Assembly: GCF_000315915.1 (NCBI RefSeq)
Contig: NC_020189.1
Span: 62,001-126,000 of the forward strand
Length of the DNA stretch: 64,000 nt
Source of the DNA: Henningerozyma blattae CBS 6284
Lineage: Eukaryota; Ascomycota; Saccharomycetes; Saccharomycetales; Saccharomycetaceae
Reading direction: 5' to 3'
The notes below the pieces were generated by a model. The model ran no database searches. It saw only the letters and a list, made by a program, of their open reading frames with translations, and was not told the DNA's origin. Below are positions 11,944-24,969 of this stretch, in pieces; position 1 is the first letter of the stretch, and each line of letters opens with the position of its first letter. Both the position numbers and the translations under genes were made by a program.

Positions 11944-14853
11944 CTAAAGACCAAAGTTTAGCCAATCAAAATTCTCTGTAGTTTGTTGAGGTGGCTCTTT
12001 GTTATATGAGTCCTTATGTGATTCAGAGAGCATACTTTGTGTGCTAGAAGATAACCCTGTTCTTGAAAGACCATTAGCTCCTAAGTCAACAGATGGTGAA
12101 TCCTTTATTGTAGAGGCTGCTCTACCATTATCAAAGGATCCATCACGAACAAATCGTTGATCAGAAGAGTTTGGAGATACTGCTATTTGAGATGTCGTAG
12201 AAGTATTATTCACCATCGGTTGATAAAGGTTGCTATTGTTGGGAATATTGTCGTTCCCATTTTTATCAGTAAGATTATTATTGACATTATTCGAGCCTTT
12301 ATTACTTTGAGATAGTCGATTACTTGGAATTTCATTATAGTTTGGATTTTGATTCGATATAGCGTTTATAAAATTAGGAGTTGAATTTTGTGTATCCACT
12401 TGACCGTTATCAAAAAGATCAAAACTGGCTTTATTTCCATGAATATCTGAAATATCATGTGTATGATTATTGTTATTAATATGGGCACTGTTATTATTAC
12501 TATTATTATTATTGTTGTTGTTGTTGTTATTATTATTAATATTATTATTATTCTGGTGAGGATGATTGTTTGATCGTACTAAATTATAATTAGGTTGTGG
12601 AATATATGCATTATTACTATTATTAGTAATATTATTGTTATTATTAAGATTATTATTGTTAATATTGGTAATATTGGTAATATTGTTAATATTGTTATGA
12701 TTGGGATGATTATGACTATTTCTATTATGATCAATGATGTTATTGTTACTATTGAAATTGTTATTATTATAATTATAATTATTGTTGTAATAACTGTAAT
12801 TACTTGGAGTTGGTGCATAATTATTCTGGAAATGGCCATTATTAGGAGGTATTCCATTATTAGAAGGACTATTCATTTGGTTATATTTGGGGCCACTTCC
12901 GTTGTAATAAGACGATTGTTGAATTTCATTTGATTGTTGATATTGTGTATTTTGATGACAATTTTGATAGTTTGTTTGTTGATATGAATTTTGGTTTGAG
13001 TTTGGATAAGAATTTTGATAAGAACTCTGATATGAATTCTGTTGAAAATTTTGTTGCTGAGAGTTTTGAAAGGTATTTGGATAGGAATTTTGATAATTAC
13101 TTTGTGGCAAGTGATTTTGGATATTCATATTGTATTGATTTGAAGTTGAATTTGAATTTTGGTTTGGAAATGGATGCTGATTTTGATTTTGGTTTTGAAG
13201 GTCATGTTGAGATGGATATCTTGCTCGCTGTAAATTAGAAGTACTTGAATAATGCGGAATTCTTGAATTATCTTTTGTATAAGTGTCATTTCTTGTAAGA
13301 CTTGAAGTTTCTAGTAATGATGAATCAGTCAAATTAATATCGCTACTTGTGTTATTTTGGTTATTAAAAGAATTACTCCTGATGTCATAACCGAACATAT
13401 TTGGTCTAATCTGATTGATATTACCAGTTAAAGACGTTGTAGTGGAAGTTGACATTGGAATACTAGAATATGAGCCTGAGGTTGAATCATTTTGTAAAAA
13501 TTGTCTATAATTATGGAAGTCATTTGGGTTTGTATTATTACTTCCATTTGAATTTGGTAAATCTAACCTTAAATTATTATTACCTGTAAACAATGAGCTA
13601 GAAGAATTTCCAATATTCATATTCATGTTAACTGATTCTGACGCCAATGGATTGATGATTGAATGATTTAAATTTAAATTTGGATTAGATAAATAATTCA
13701 AATCATCCTCATTTATTAAATTTGGGTTTGGGTTTGTTGTTAAGGAAAAATTTGTAGTATTAGATTGAATATTATTTCCAGTATTTTTAGGAATCATGTT
13801 GGATTTAATACCTGATTGTTTCCTTAATGACGTTATATTATTTAAGTCATTATTATTATTGTTGTTGTTGTTGTTGTTGTTTGTGTCCTTTTTAACTCTT
13901 TTCTTGGCATTTCTCCTTTTAATGACATCTGATCTCAAAGATATGGGTCTCATTGAGCCGTGCAATTTTTGAAATAAACCACATGCGTTACATAATGTTT
14001 TCCCTCTTGGATCTCTTCTCCAAAGAGGAGTAGTGACTGTTTTACAATTTTCACATTGAATAGGTGGTTTAGTTGCAGTATCTTCTTCCTCTGCTTCTTC
14101 ATTTTTTTTATCTATTTTTTCTTCATCAACTTTAGGACTTGATTTTTTCAATTTTTTAATTTCTGGTTCAACTGTAACTGATCTTGAAGATTTATCTTCA
14201 AAAAGTGTGGTTGATTTTCTTTCCGATAAGCTAGTTGAACTTTTCTTAATTGAAGTAGAACTAATTGACTTTGTCACTTCTTTTGATTGTGTTTGATCTA
14301 TCATGTCAAGGTTAGAGCTTTCTATTGTAGTTTCTTTTGTATATTCTTTAAATTTTTGATTTATATCATTCGTCGGTGTAAATAAAGAAGGATCTAAGTC
14401 ATCTGGAATATCATCGATTGTAAAATTCCAAAAATTGGCAATTTCACCATTCTGCTGATTAAATTCATGATCAAAACTTAGAGGATTAGTATGCCTATCT
14501 TTTAAATCTGATTGTTTGAAATCTGGTAAAGAAGTGAAATCGAAATCTGCAGGTAATGCCTCCAAACCTGAGTCAAATGTTTGCATATTCATAAACAGAT
14601 CTTTGGGTTTGGAATGTTGTTTTTGAGTTTCTTTCGGTTTAAGCATTTCGTCTTTTTCTTTTACATCTTTATTTTTGTCTTTGGTGATATTATATTGGAA
14701 AATTGGGATATGAGTCAACGACTTCCTTGTAGAATCTTCATCCGATTTTGTCAGATCAATCTTTGAAGGAGCAGAAGAATCATTTGCATTGTCACTATTG
14801 CTGCTACTGGAACTACATGAATCACCAACAGTAGTATCTCGCAGACTACTCAT
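11944..14853 (-). CDS. GLN3: GATA transcription activator of nitrogen-catabolite-repressed genes
   Basis: Gln3 activates genes for use of poor nitrogen sources. It is held in the cytoplasm by Ure2 and TORC1 signalling in rich nitrogen. The 969-residue protein is longer than the 730 of S. cerevisiae. A single GATA zinc finger has Cys267, Cys270, Cys288 and Cys291 (CX2CX17CX2C), followed by a basic tail ([10 protein letters not shown]). An N-terminal segment [13 protein letters not shown] matches the conserved Gln3 block. The C-terminus ends NFDWLNFGL, like DWLKFGI in S. cerevisiae. The rest is Asn/Gln/Ser-rich, with long AAT/AAC-encoded poly-Asn tracts between about 680 and 840. It lies beside VRG4/HVG1 and KRE29, as in S. 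cerevisiae. Confidence 0.96.
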   Translation of the reverse strand: MSSLRDTTVGDSCSSSSSNSDNANDSSAPSKIDLTKSDEDSTRKSLTHIPIFQYNITKDKNKDVKEKDEMLKPKETQKQHSKPKDLFMNMQTFDSGLEALPADFDFTSLPDFKQSDLKDRHTNPLSFDHEFNQQNGEIANFWNFTIDDIPDDLDPSLFTPTNDINQKFKEYTKETTIESSNLDMIDQTQSKEVTKSISSTSIKKSSTSLSERKSTTLFEDKSSRSVTVEPEIKKLKKSSPKVDEEKIDKKNEEAEEEDTATKPPIQCENCKTVTTPLWRRDPRGKTLCNACGLFQKLHGSMRPISLRSDVIKRRNAKKRVKKDTNNNNNNNNNNNDLNNITSLRKQSGIKSNMIPKNTGNNIQSNTTNFSLTTNPNPNLINEDDLNYLSNPNLNLNHSIINPLASESVNMNMNIGNSSSSLFTGNNNLRLDLPNSNGSNNTNPNDFHNYRQFLQNDSTSGSYSSIPMSTSTTTSLTGNINQIRPNMFGYDIRSNSFNNQNNTSSDINLTDSSLLETSSLTRNDTYTKDNSRIPHYSSTSNLQRARYPSQHDLQNQNQNQHPFPNQNSNSTSNQYNMNIQNHLPQSNYQNSYPNTFQNSQQQNFQQNSYQSSYQNSYPNSNQNSYQQTNYQNCHQNTQYQQSNEIQQSSYYNGSGPKYNQMNSPSNNGIPPNNGHFQNNYAPTPSNYSYYNNNYNYNNNNFNSNNNIIDHNRNSHNHPNHNNINNITNITNINNNNLNNNNNITNNSNNAYIPQPNYNLVRSNNHPHQNNNNINNNNNNNNNNNNSNNNSAHINNNNHTHDISDIHGNKASFDLFDNGQVDTQNSTPNFINAISNQNPNYNEIPSNRLSQSNKGSNNVNNNLTDKNGNDNIPNNSNLYQPMVNNTSTTSQIAVSPNSSDQRFVRDGSFDNGRAASTIKDSPSVDLGANGLSRTGLSSSTQSMLSESHKDSYNKEPPQQTTENFDWLNFGL
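12478..12800 (-). repeat. Asn-codon trinucleotide repeats inside GLN3
   Basis: Interrupted ATT/GTT runs on the plus strand (AAT/AAC on the coding strand) encode poly-Asn. A second shorter run is at 13846-13883. Overlapping open frames on both strands across this stretch come from the repeat and are not genes. Confidence 0.85.
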
Positions 14854-16139
14854 TGTAATAATATAAAGTCTATGAAAGCAGTGAGGAACTGTATGCAGGT
14901 GTCTCGATATGTCAAAAAATTAAAGGAGTGGTGTGTAATTTGAATATACAGTATATGTAACTTAGCGACTTTCTTGTGGTGTCTTCCGCCTTGCGATCAA
15001 TGTATTTTTGTATCTTTCTTTACTAGATCCTGTCTCTATGTTTCACTAAGGTATTTCCTCAATTGAAAAATTAAGGATTCCTGCGATGAGAGAGTATTCT
15101 ATCGAATAGTAATATCACACAGTAATCTATACCAACAGAACATCCAAACAGCATTCATTGTGTAGAGTTAATAGTGGTATATTGTTAATGAATAATGAAT
15201 CATACATACCTGAGCTACTCAGCACGCCATAATGTCCTGCTTACACAACCAAAGTCCTACAATAGTGACTCGTCCATCCTACCATAGTCTGAATTGTTTG
15301 TTCTGCTTATTTTGCTTCTAACAATCCACAAACCTGAACACACATCCGTACCTCCATTATCGCCATCCGTACACCCAAAATAGTGCCGACGCCATAATTT
15401 CGTGCACGTGATAAATGCCGGGTAACACCCACCAATTTTGTTTCGTACTCTAAGTTACCATCGTCCCATTTTTTTTTCACTTCTTTGTATCTTCAATATC
15501 CTATTGGCTAAGTCTCAAAAACTATCAGTTACCTAACCTTTCACTTTTAGTTGCTTGGCTAATATTGGTTGGATTGTAACTTTCCAATTGTTCTTTCTAT
15601 GCTTAGAATTCTTAGCCAGTCTGTCTTGGTGGCCGTTGTTTTCGTTGTCGTTTTCTGTCAATTATTTATTTTTTCATTCGATACAGAGGTATCTGTTCGC
15701 CATATAAATATAATAAATGTATTCCCATTCTTAGCGCAGGGTCTATTATTGGTGATTCTACCTCTACTCAACTCCATTTTATTTCCTTCATTGTTCTTTC
15801 CTTTTTTTTTCATAGTATTTTTCGTAGTATTTTTCGTAGTATTTTTCGTAGTATTTTTCGTAGTATTTTTGTTTTTATTTTTATATTTGAATTTATTTTT
15901 ACGCTTGATTTAATTCTATTATTTTTTTGACATATATTGGTTTGATTCAAATTTGATTACTATTCTTTTCTTTATTTTTTTATAATTCTTATTTCCTTTT
16001 ATTTTTATAAGTTAATATATTTTTGTATTGAATTTCTTTCTGTTTTCCTACTTCTTTGACAGAGATTAGATCTATTCAACGATTGTTTAGTTTATCCTCC
16101 CATACCCTATAACAAACCAGATATCTCTCTTCGTTAAGA
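14854..16139. promoter_or_regulatory. Divergent GLN3 / VRG4 promoter region
   Basis: No gene is seen in 1286 bases. CACGTG (15405-15410) and CGGGTAA (15419-15425, the Reb1 site TTACCCG on the minus strand) lie close together and probably mark a nucleosome-free region. Long pyrimidine tracts precede VRG4, which is usual for a highly expressed yeast gene. A 114-codon hydrophobic frame at 15569-15913 is made of the local repeats and is not accepted. Confidence 0.55.
15814..15873. repeat. 12-bp minisatellite, about 5 copies
   Basis: Units of AGTATTTTTCGT follow each other with no spacing, starting at 15814, 15826, 15838 and 15850, with a diverged copy at 15862. The array lies 270-330 bases upstream of the VRG4 start in a pyrimidine-rich promoter. 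Confidence 0.9.
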
Positions 16140-17141
16140 ATGTCCGAATTAAAACATGCTGAACATGCTGGTGCCTTGACTGGGATTGCAAACTCAGGTC
16201 CAATCTCAATCCTGTCATATTGTTTCTCATCAATTTTGATGACTGTCACAAACAAATTCGTCGTCAATTTAGAAAATTTCAATATGAATTTCGTCATGTT
16301 ATTTGTCCAATCTTTGGTTTGTACCGTAGCATTAATCATTTTGAAATCCTTAGGTTATGCTAAATTCAGACCTTTCAATAAAACCGATGCTAAGAATTGG
16401 TTACCAATTTCTTTCTTATTGGTTTTAATGATTTACACCTCTTCCAAAGCTTTACAATTCTTAGCTGTCCCAATCTATACTATCTTTAAGAATCTAACCA
16501 TCATTTTGATCGCTTATGGTGAAGTCTTATTCTTTGGTGGTTCCGTTTCCACTATGGAATTATCATCTTTCCTATTAATGGTTTTCTCTTCTGTTGTGGC
16601 CACCTGGGGTGATCAACAAGCTATCGCTGCCAAAGCTGCTGAAACTTTAACTGAATCAGGATCTTTCTTTAACATGGGTTATATTTGGATGTTCACCAAC
16701 TGTATCTCTTCTGCTTTATTCGTCTTAATCATGAGAAAGAGAATTAAGTTAACTAACTTCAAAGATTTCGATACCATGTTTTACAACAACGTCTTGGCAT
16801 TACCAATTTTGTTATTATCTTCTTTCTGTGTTGAAGATTGGTCATCTTCTAACGTTGCCACTAATTTGAGTGGTGATTCTTTAACTGCCATGGTTATTTC
16901 AGGTCTAGCTTCAGTTGGTATCTCTTACTGTTCAGGTTGGTGTGTTAGAGTTACTTCTTCAACCACTTACTCGATGGTTGGTGCTTTGAATAAATTACCA
17001 ATCGCATTATCTGGTCTAGTTTTCTTCGATGCCCCAAGAAACTTCTTATCTATTTCTTCAATCTTCTTAGGTTTCTTATCTGGTATTGTTTATGCCGTTG
17101 CTAAGCAAAAGAAAATGAGAAAAAATACAGCTCCAAAATAG
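16140..17141 (+). CDS. VRG4: Golgi GDP-mannose transporter Vrg4/Hvg1
   Basis: The protein exchanges cytosolic GDP-mannose for GMP across the Golgi membrane and so feeds mannosylation of glycoproteins and sphingolipids. It has 333 residues (337 in S. cerevisiae) and a pattern of about ten hydrophobic spans. The nucleotide-sugar motifs FYNNVLALP and GALNKLP are both present. Optimal codon use suggests strong expression. S. cerevisiae has the ohnologs VRG4 (YGL225W) and HVG1 (YER039C). The neighbours here match both loci, but this copy has the intact N-terminus and motifs of functional VRG4. Confidence 0.95.
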   Translation: MSELKHAEHAGALTGIANSGPISILSYCFSSILMTVTNKFVVNLENFNMNFVMLFVQSLVCTVALIILKSLGYAKFRPFNKTDAKNWLPISFLLVLMIYTSSKALQFLAVPIYTIFKNLTIILIAYGEVLFFGGSVSTMELSSFLLMVFSSVVATWGDQQAIAAKAAETLTESGSFFNMGYIWMFTNCISSALFVLIMRKRIKLTNFKDFDTMFYNNVLALPILLLSSFCVEDWSSSNVATNLSGDSLTAMVISGLASVGISYCSGWCVRVTSSTTYSMVGALNKLPIALSGLVFFDAPRNFLSISSIFLGFLSGIVYAVAKQKKMRKNTAPK

Positions 17142-17450
17142 TTAGTTGTTGCTTTACATTATCCTTCATAACTATTTAATTTTTTTATATAATTAACATT
17201 CACAATTAAAACTACAACTTTTAATTAGTCAATACTGTATTTACAATTATAATCAATATGGCAAATCCTATATATGCTTACTTACGCGCCCAAGTATTTA
17301 CTTAATTTCTAATATTCTAGCTTCCGTTATATAAAAAAAAAAAATAAGTTAAAAATAATAAAAATAAAAAATATATCTCAGGTTCGATACAGTCCCAATT
17401 AACAGAAATATTCAAATTAAATTTCATACAGACATGGTTCTATATCAAGA
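17142..17450. other. VRG4-KRE29 intergenic region
   Basis: A 309-base AT-rich spacer holding the VRG4 terminator and the KRE29 promoter. A poly(A) run lies near 17333-17344. No confident factor site is seen. Confidence 0.5.
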
Positions 17451-18728
17451 ATGATAGAGATTATTGAGATAGATAGTGGAGATGGTAGTGATATGGAAAT
17501 TATTAGAGACTCTCAAACTGACGATAATGATGATGACTCTTTGATTATTCTGAATGATTTTAAGGAAAACCCATACGAATCATTATTAGATTCAACTGAT
17601 GATGAACATGATAATAATCAATTTCTTGATGAATCACTAGCTGGCGATGCAATCTTCTCTCTTATAACACAGCATAAACAAAGCACGAATTTAGATTTAG
17701 ATAAAAATGGTGGAAATAATATTAAAAATGAGCCTTCTATTAAAGATAGTAAAGTTGAAATTAAGCAATCAGATTTAGGAGATGATTTTGATGAAGAATT
17801 AGGTAAGAAAATGAAAAGATTTCGAGATATTTCAGATGATATAACCACTTTGAAAAAAAGGGCCTTGGATTATGAATATCGAACAGATTCGAATAATATA
17901 GCCCTATTGAAGAAGCAAATTAAATATAAAGAAATTTCAAATAACTATTTAGAAATGGTAGCTAATGAGACCTTATCAGGAAAATATAAAGATTGGTTCT
18001 TTTTTACTGAAAATTCTAGATTCAATGAAGATATCCTCGAAGATATTGAAAATTTTTCTTCTAAAGAAATTATGTTGAAATACGGTGATTTCAAAAAACT
18101 CTTAGTCTGCTTTGGTACGAATATTAAATATCTATACCAAGATTATAATATTTCAGATTTAAAATATAAATACGATACTCTATCAATTTTACAACCTATT
18201 GATACCATGAAAGTTATTATTGGACATTATTTCATTATTGATCCAATCAATTTTAAAAAATTTTTTCCATCTTTACTGTTAGATAGAAATTTTTATGAGT
18301 CATTATCAATTGATGATGATTGGTGTACTTCCTTTTACAATAAAATAACTCCAAAGATATTTTTCAAAAATTATTTTAAAGTTGTAAATAAAACCGATTT
18401 TTTCCTTCATTATAGATTAATTAGGATTATACCAAGTTCAAAAAATTTAATTATCTCTTTAATTTTTAGTACTTCTGTTGAAGTAAAAGATGTTGAGAAA
18501 AATCCAGTAATCGAAATGTTTAATTATTTAATTGACGAAAAGAATTATAAAAATTTGTTATATTTTATATTAGTACTTTCGGGCTCAAATTTAGTTCCCT
18601 TTGGTTCAAACAAATATGTTGATTATTTTCAAAGTTGTATTAATGATATTAGTGATGAAAATTCGAATGAAGTTGAACTAACATTAGTTCGAAATATTTT
18701 AAAATTATTCGAAAAAGTATTGAGCTAA
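17451..18728 (+). CDS. KRE29: Smc5-Smc6 complex subunit Kre29 (Nse6-like)
   Basis: Kre29 with Nse5 forms the loader/regulatory module of the Smc5-Smc6 DNA-repair complex. The 425 residues compare with 464 in S. cerevisiae. The N-terminal 130 residues are acidic and disordered, with a SUMO-interaction-like hydrophobic core (DSLIILND) and Asp/Glu clusters. The rest is predicted helical. The family evolves fast, so the call rests mainly on position between VRG4/HVG1 and PHM8, as in S. cerevisiae (YER039C-YER038C-YER037W), together with length and architecture. Confidence 0.75.
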   Translation: MIEIIEIDSGDGSDMEIIRDSQTDDNDDDSLIILNDFKENPYESLLDSTDDEHDNNQFLDESLAGDAIFSLITQHKQSTNLDLDKNGGNNIKNEPSIKDSKVEIKQSDLGDDFDEELGKKMKRFRDISDDITTLKKRALDYEYRTDSNNIALLKKQIKYKEISNNYLEMVANETLSGKYKDWFFFTENSRFNEDILEDIENFSSKEIMLKYGDFKKLLVCFGTNIKYLYQDYNISDLKYKYDTLSILQPIDTMKVIIGHYFIIDPINFKKFFPSLLLDRNFYESLSIDDDWCTSFYNKITPKIFFKNYFKVVNKTDFFLHYRLIRIIPSSKNLIISLIFSTSVEVKDVEKNPVIEMFNYLIDEKNYKNLLYFILVLSGSNLVPFGSNKYVDYFQSCINDISDENSNEVELTLVRNILKLFEKVLS

Positions 18729-19350
18729 TATCATTAACTTTTGCATTTAAGATTAATATTATCGGAAGAGAAATGATAATGATAATATAACTGCTAAATT
18801 TCAAAAGAAATAAACGACACTCTTGTAAAATGACCATCAGCTGAAGTAGTTTCGAACCCTCATGGCATAAGATAAATTAGATAGAAGATTATAGCATGCT
18901 TATTCACATTGGTACTTCTTCACGAATATTGCTCGGCTAGTTCTAAAAGAAATAGTTAGCCAATCGAATTAATTGGATCTTATTAATGCTGTTTTGTATA
19001 ACATAAAAGATGATTATGGTTGAAATTATCGGTATCAAATTAGATTGGCATTTACTATATGATACGAACTTTTACTAGTGGCGTGCATAACCTTATAACA
19101 CTATTCATCATTATAGAATTTAATAGATATTTTTAGTTAGAACTAATAAAAATAAAGATGCTTTAATGTTTCTCAGTATATATATGTATTGATGTATATA
19201 AATTTATAAGTCTATATCAAGATATATTTAATGACGATAAGTTTGTAATGCATAATATTACAAAAAAATTGGATATAGCTTGAAAAAAGTCAATGATATA
19301 TTTGACAGACTTTAGATGCAGAAGGTTGATATTCGGTAAGGATTTTGAGT
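18729..19350. other. KRE29-PHM8 convergent intergenic region
   Basis: 3' flanks of two converging genes. A TTCGAACCC near 18850 resembles a tRNA B box on the minus strand, but no A box or tRNA fold accompanies it. Nothing else is seen. Confidence 0.6.
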
Positions 19351-20879
<1,529 letters not shown>

Positions 20880-21227
20880 ATGTCGTCCAATGAATTAGCA
20901 ACTAAATACCAAACTTTCCAAAATGAATTAGAAGGATTTATAGTAACAAGACAAAAATTAGAAACTCAGTTACAAGAAAATAAAATTGTTAATGATGAAT
21001 TTGAGAAACTTAAAGAGGAAACAAAAGTTTTCAAATTAACTGGCAATGTGTTATTACCAATTGAACAAGACGAAGCACGTAGTAATATTGATAAAAGATT
21101 AGAATTCATTCAAACTGAAATTGACCGTTGTGAAAAAAATATTAAAGCAAAGCAAGCTGAGATGGAAAAAATAAGATCAGAATTGATGGCTACTGCTCCA
21201 GCCCCAACACCTGCATCTGCAAAATAG
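20880..21227 (+). CDS. YKE2: Prefoldin subunit 6 (Gim1)
   Basis: A beta-type subunit of the hexameric prefoldin chaperone, which captures nascent actin and tubulin and hands them to the CCT chaperonin. The 115 residues compare with 114 in S. cerevisiae. Two heptad coiled-coil helices flank the beta-hairpin segment KLTGNVLLPIEQDEARSNI. LETQLQENKIVNDEF is nearly identical to the S. cerevisiae helix. It converges with COQ9, as in S. cerevisiae (YLR200W-YLR201C). Confidence 0.96.
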   Translation: MSSNELATKYQTFQNELEGFIVTRQKLETQLQENKIVNDEFEKLKEETKVFKLTGNVLLPIEQDEARSNIDKRLEFIQTEIDRCEKNIKAKQAEMEKIRSELMATAPAPTPASAK

Positions 21228-21482
21228 ATAATATAATATTGATGATTTTCCATCATGTATAATATTTAATTCATATAATATATTTATAGTTTTATATATC
21301 TATATAAAATTTAATGTCATAAACTTTAAAAGAATTGAGCACACATAGTCATGTATGACTGTATGAATTTCAATGTTTATATAATGGTTGATATTTAGTT
21401 ATTTGAAAATATTTTCTTTTTTTTTATTTTTAGTTTTATTTACAGAAAAAAAATTTTAGTAGAAAATGACGTAGTAATCAGA

Positions 21483-22322
21483 TCAACTTCTAGCAAGCTG
21501 TGATTTAACAATGTTAACACTTGTCATTAAAGTGAACCATAAAAATTCTTCTGTATTGTTATAATATTCACCTAAATTCATTACCTTATTTAATTTATCT
21601 TGGGCAAATTCTAAAGTCTTATAGCAATCAACAGAAGTATCTTGAGCCATGAATATTTGAGAGGCTATATATGTAGTAGAAACAGCTAATCTTTTAGAGT
21701 ACCAAGCCATATCATGATGATCTTTTTCATTTGAAAAATAAATCATATCATCAGATAGTCTAAATAACTCAGGGATAGATGTTTCAGCTAAAAATGTGCC
21801 TGGAATCGATAATTTCGTTATCATTTCATTTAGTCTTGATTGGATAGCTTTATCCATTTGTAATCTCTTTAATAATAAGTATTCTAAGGATGGTAAATCT
21901 TTTGTCTCTGGATCAATTCCTTCAGATAATTTTAACCTTTTAGAAACCAAATTGAACTTTAATAATTCCAATACCGCAGGAGAAGAATGTAATATGTTAT
22001 GAGTGTTTGAAGAACCAAGAACTGAAATCATAGATGAATTATAGCCTAATTTATTAATTGAATTAATAATAGCTCTTTCAGTGAACCCAAAAGTTGGTAC
22101 TGAATTTTGAACAGCATCTTCTAATATTCTATATTGAGCGGAATCCTTGCCGTATAATAAAGGTTCTAAGTGATCAGATTTTTTTACGTCATTTGAAACA
22201 GAGTAATAAGTACGGATTCCATTATTCTTAATATGTTTACTCAATAAAATAGAATTTGGATTTAATAAAAAACACCTAGAGTTTGTCTTTAAGACACTTT
22301 TTGAGCTTGCTAAGAAGGACAT
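21483..22322 (-). CDS. COQ9: Coenzyme Q biosynthesis protein Coq9
   Basis: A mitochondrial lipid-binding protein that delivers ubiquinone intermediates to Coq7 within the CoQ synthome. It has 279 residues (260 in S. cerevisiae). The N-terminus is rich in Ser, Lys, Arg and Asn and lacks acidic residues, which fits a matrix targeting sequence. The C-terminal COQ9 domain includes DMAWYSKRLAVSTTYIASQ and FMAQDTS, both diagnostic. Its neighbour YKE2 is the same as in S. cerevisiae. Confidence 0.96.
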   Translation of the reverse strand: MSFLASSKSVLKTNSRCFLLNPNSILLSKHIKNNGIRTYYSVSNDVKKSDHLEPLLYGKDSAQYRILEDAVQNSVPTFGFTERAIINSINKLGYNSSMISVLGSSNTHNILHSSPAVLELLKFNLVSKRLKLSEGIDPETKDLPSLEYLLLKRLQMDKAIQSRLNEMITKLSIPGTFLAETSIPELFRLSDDMIYFSNEKDHHDMAWYSKRLAVSTTYIASQIFMAQDTSVDCYKTLEFAQDKLNKVMNLGEYYNNTEEFLWFTLMTSVNIVKSQLARS

Positions 22323-23816
22323 AGCTATTATTTTTCCTTGGTATGATAAAAAATAAAAAAATGGCCCTGTTGTTAGTTTTTATCTAGCAGGTATATGAGA
22401 TTAAGCAATTGACAGGTAATTTTTTTCTTTTTTTAACTAGTTCTATTCCAAACTATTTTCCAAATTACCTAAAATGACCCTATTTAATTAAAGCAATTAT
22501 TATAATCATCAAAAAGCTGTTAAGAATGTTTAGGGAAACCCGGATTCAGGTTACCCGGCATTTGAAAGCATATTCATAATTAACATTGTGTATTATATCA
22601 AAGCCTCGCAAAAGATGTAATATAATCTAATACCAGGTTAATTATTGATATGTACGGATCCATCTACTACTACTATAGAAGTCAAGTTTTAACCGTTTTA
22701 GTCGTGTTTTTTTTACTAAGAGCTCCCTAATATTGCAAAGAAATGTTATGGTTATAAATATATATTGTTTGACTATGTATAATAGTATCAAAGGTCATCT
22801 ATTCATATTGATTTTTAGAAATGTACAGTAACCTTAGTTGTGTGGCATTTCCACATTCTTGTATAGAAAGTTATTGTAATAATAATATTTTATTCTTTTC
22901 ACAAATTCCAACAAAGAAAAGGTTATTCTTAGATTCAGTCACAGATCATGTTGTGGGTCAATAAATAAGATCACAAAAATTATATCATTGAATCTACGTT
23001 AATTTAATTATAGTCTATTATACCCAATTATACCTAAAGATTATATAATACAGGTATTCGGAGAGAATGGTAACTTCGGAGTTTTGCGCGGCAACTTAAT
23101 TGTTGATCCTTTTAAAGTTAATATCGTATATTCCAACTCTTTAAAAAGATTTGTGGTCAGTATTGAAAATTTCTTAAATACATTTTTTATTTTATTAGAA
23201 AACGTTTAAAATAGACATTTTATTTTGTTGTTATGTTACACTTGAAGAACTTATTCCAAATTAATACGAATAGAATTCAAAATGGCATATATTTAAAATA
23301 AAAGCATAGTGTTTGGTATTTCTTTGAAAAACAGTTAGTATGCAAACACTTTCCCAAAAGAATATACATAAATATATAGATAATACAGTATGCTATCCCA
23401 ATTACTGGTAAAACATTCTCGAAAGTTCTTGTTTATCAAATTCAAAGAAATATAAAATTCTGGATCAATTATCTAAATTATGGTTTAAAATCTAGGACAA
23501 ATACAAATTATGAAGAACATAAATTATAAATTGTATGAATTAATATGTTTATAAAAGTTTTCTGTTTTCCCAAAACTATTCAATATTTGACAGAATGTCG
23601 TCAAAAATGACGGAATTTTTCAAATAATGAATTTCGATCAATTAAGTAAGGATAGCGAAATTTTGAATGTTTAAGATACTAACGAGAAAAGATAATACCT
23701 TTTTTAGTTTAAGAAAAAAGGCATTTCCCTTTTTCAAAATCTCCATTTGAATCACTTGATTATCGCAGCAGATATTACTATTCCTTTTAATTTCCATTGT
23801 ATTATAACATTATAAC
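22323..23816. promoter_or_regulatory. Divergent COQ9 / ERV14 intergenic region
   Basis: An unusually long (1.5 kb) AT-rich gap with no gene seen. GGTTACCCGG near 22550-22559 contains the Reb1 site TTACCCG, about 230 bases upstream of COQ9. A TACTAAC at 23677-23683 followed by TAG could in principle serve a 5' UTR intron of the downstream gene, but no clear GTATGT donor is found. The length fits a synteny junction, since ERV14 is not next to COQ9 in S. cerevisiae. Confidence 0.45.
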
Positions 23817-24227
23817 ATGTCTGCTTGGTTATTTATTACTGCAGTTGCATTAAATTGTTTAAACTTATTTGCACAAGTTCATTTCACAATTTTATATGCT
23901 GATTTAGAAGCAGATTATATTAATCCAATCGAATTATGCTCTAAAATTAATAAACTAATTGTCCCAGAGGCTGTTATACATTCCTTTTTATCCCTTTTAT
24001 TTTTACTTAATGGGTATTGGTTTGTGTTTTTATTAAACTTACCAATTCTAATTTATAACGGTGATAAATTCCATAAGAAAACACAATTATTAGATGCTAC
24101 AGAAATTTTTAGAAATTTAGGAAAATTTAAAAGAGCTGCCTTATTGAAATTATGCGCCTATATGCTATTGTTTTTCTTCTATTTATACAGAATGATTATG
24201 GCTTTAATTCAAGAAAGTGATGCTTAA
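23817..24227 (+). CDS. ERV14: COPII cargo receptor of the cornichon family, Erv14-like
   Basis: Erv14 is an ER-Golgi cycling cargo receptor that packages many plasma-membrane proteins into COPII vesicles. It has 136 residues with three hydrophobic segments and the cornichon signature ([48 protein letters not shown]). The pattern is closer to Erv14 (YGL054C) than to its paralog Erv15 (YBR210W). The location is not shared with either S. cerevisiae gene. Confidence 0.93.
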   Translation: MSAWLFITAVALNCLNLFAQVHFTILYADLEADYINPIELCSKINKLIVPEAVIHSFLSLLFLLNGYWFVFLLNLPILIYNGDKFHKKTQLLDATEIFRNLGKFKRAALLKLCAYMLLFFFYLYRMIMALIQESDA

Positions 24228-24618
24228 AATAACGAAACAAAATTGACTTATTCTTATTTTATTAATATATTAGTCTAATAAGGAATGAAACATAACGATA
24301 TGATGTATGTCAGCAATTGTGATCTTAAATTAAATTCATACATATGATTTTATTTGTGTTTTCTTTTTTTTTGTTTTATCAATATGTATTTATAGATAGT
24401 TAGATATTTCATCTACATAGGTACATAGATTATGACATTATTTATCTGCATTTACCAGTACTAATATTGATACTAAATTTGTTCCTACTACTAGAAACAT
24501 TATAAATGTTAATACAATAAAAGACGCGATCTTGAAATTAAAGCTTTAGAAGCCTGAATAAAAAAGAAAACAAAATTTAGTAGTCAAAAAACCAAGCTGA
24601 AAAGTTGATAAGCTAGCA
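24228..24618. other. ERV14-MHF2 intergenic region
   Basis: AT-rich spacer between two genes on the same strand. No site is recognised. Confidence 0.5.
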
Positions 24619-24969
24619 ATGTCAAATAGTTCAAATAAAAATACAACTGAAACAGATGTTAAGTTACCAGAAAATACAATAGCCAGAATACTTCAAACAA
24701 GTTCATTTGTAGATGAGAATACAAGGATTACTAAAAATACAGTGACTAAATTACAAAAATATATGGAATTATTCATTAGAGAAGCGGCTTTAAGGTCCTT
24801 GGAGAATAAAGAAGAGCAGATATCTAATGAAAAGTCGGCTGTGAAAAATGAACCGGGACTGGAAGATACTAAGATCTTTAATGATAACAATAAATTAAAC
24901 GATAATGATATTGAACTTTCACATGAAGCATTAGAAGCCATTACAGGACTATTACTCCTAGATATGTAA
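24619..24969 (+). CDS. MHF2: Histone-fold protein Mhf2 (CENP-X homolog)
   Basis: Mhf2 pairs with Mhf1 (CENP-S) in a histone-fold tetramer that binds DNA, stimulates the Mph1/FANCM helicase and joins the kinetochore CENP-T module. The first helix region (TKLQKYMELFIREAALRSLE) and the last (LSHEALEAITGLLLLDM) match Mhf2 of S. cerevisiae (80 residues). This protein has 116 residues, with extra N-terminal sequence and a longer acidic linker between the helices. It lies next to ENT1/2, as YDL160C-A does to YDL161W, but DHH1 is absent. Confidence 0.88.
   Translation: MSNSSNKNTTETDVKLPENTIARILQTSSFVDENTRITKNTVTKLQKYMELFIREAALRSLENKEEQISNEKSAVKNEPGLEDTKIFNDNNKLNDNDIELSHEALEAITGLLLLDM

Noticed and set aside
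12579..13238. Open frames on both strands inside GLN3
   Set aside because: They are shadows of the Asn/Gln codon repeats; the GLN3 frame has the GATA finger and conserved ends.
15569..15913. 114-codon hydrophobic frame upstream of VRG4
   Set aside because: It is made of pyrimidine-rich promoter sequence and the 12-bp repeat (Phe-Val runs), with no homolog and no separate gene at this locus in relatives.
18845..18860. tRNA B-box-like TTCGAACCC
   Set aside because: No A box, acceptor pairing or anticodon arm is found at the expected distance on the minus strand.
23677..23710. TACTAAC then TAG upstream of ERV14, as a 5' UTR intron
   Set aside because: TACTAAC occurs by chance several times in AT-rich DNA of this size, and no GTATGT donor was found at a sensible distance (only GTATGC).
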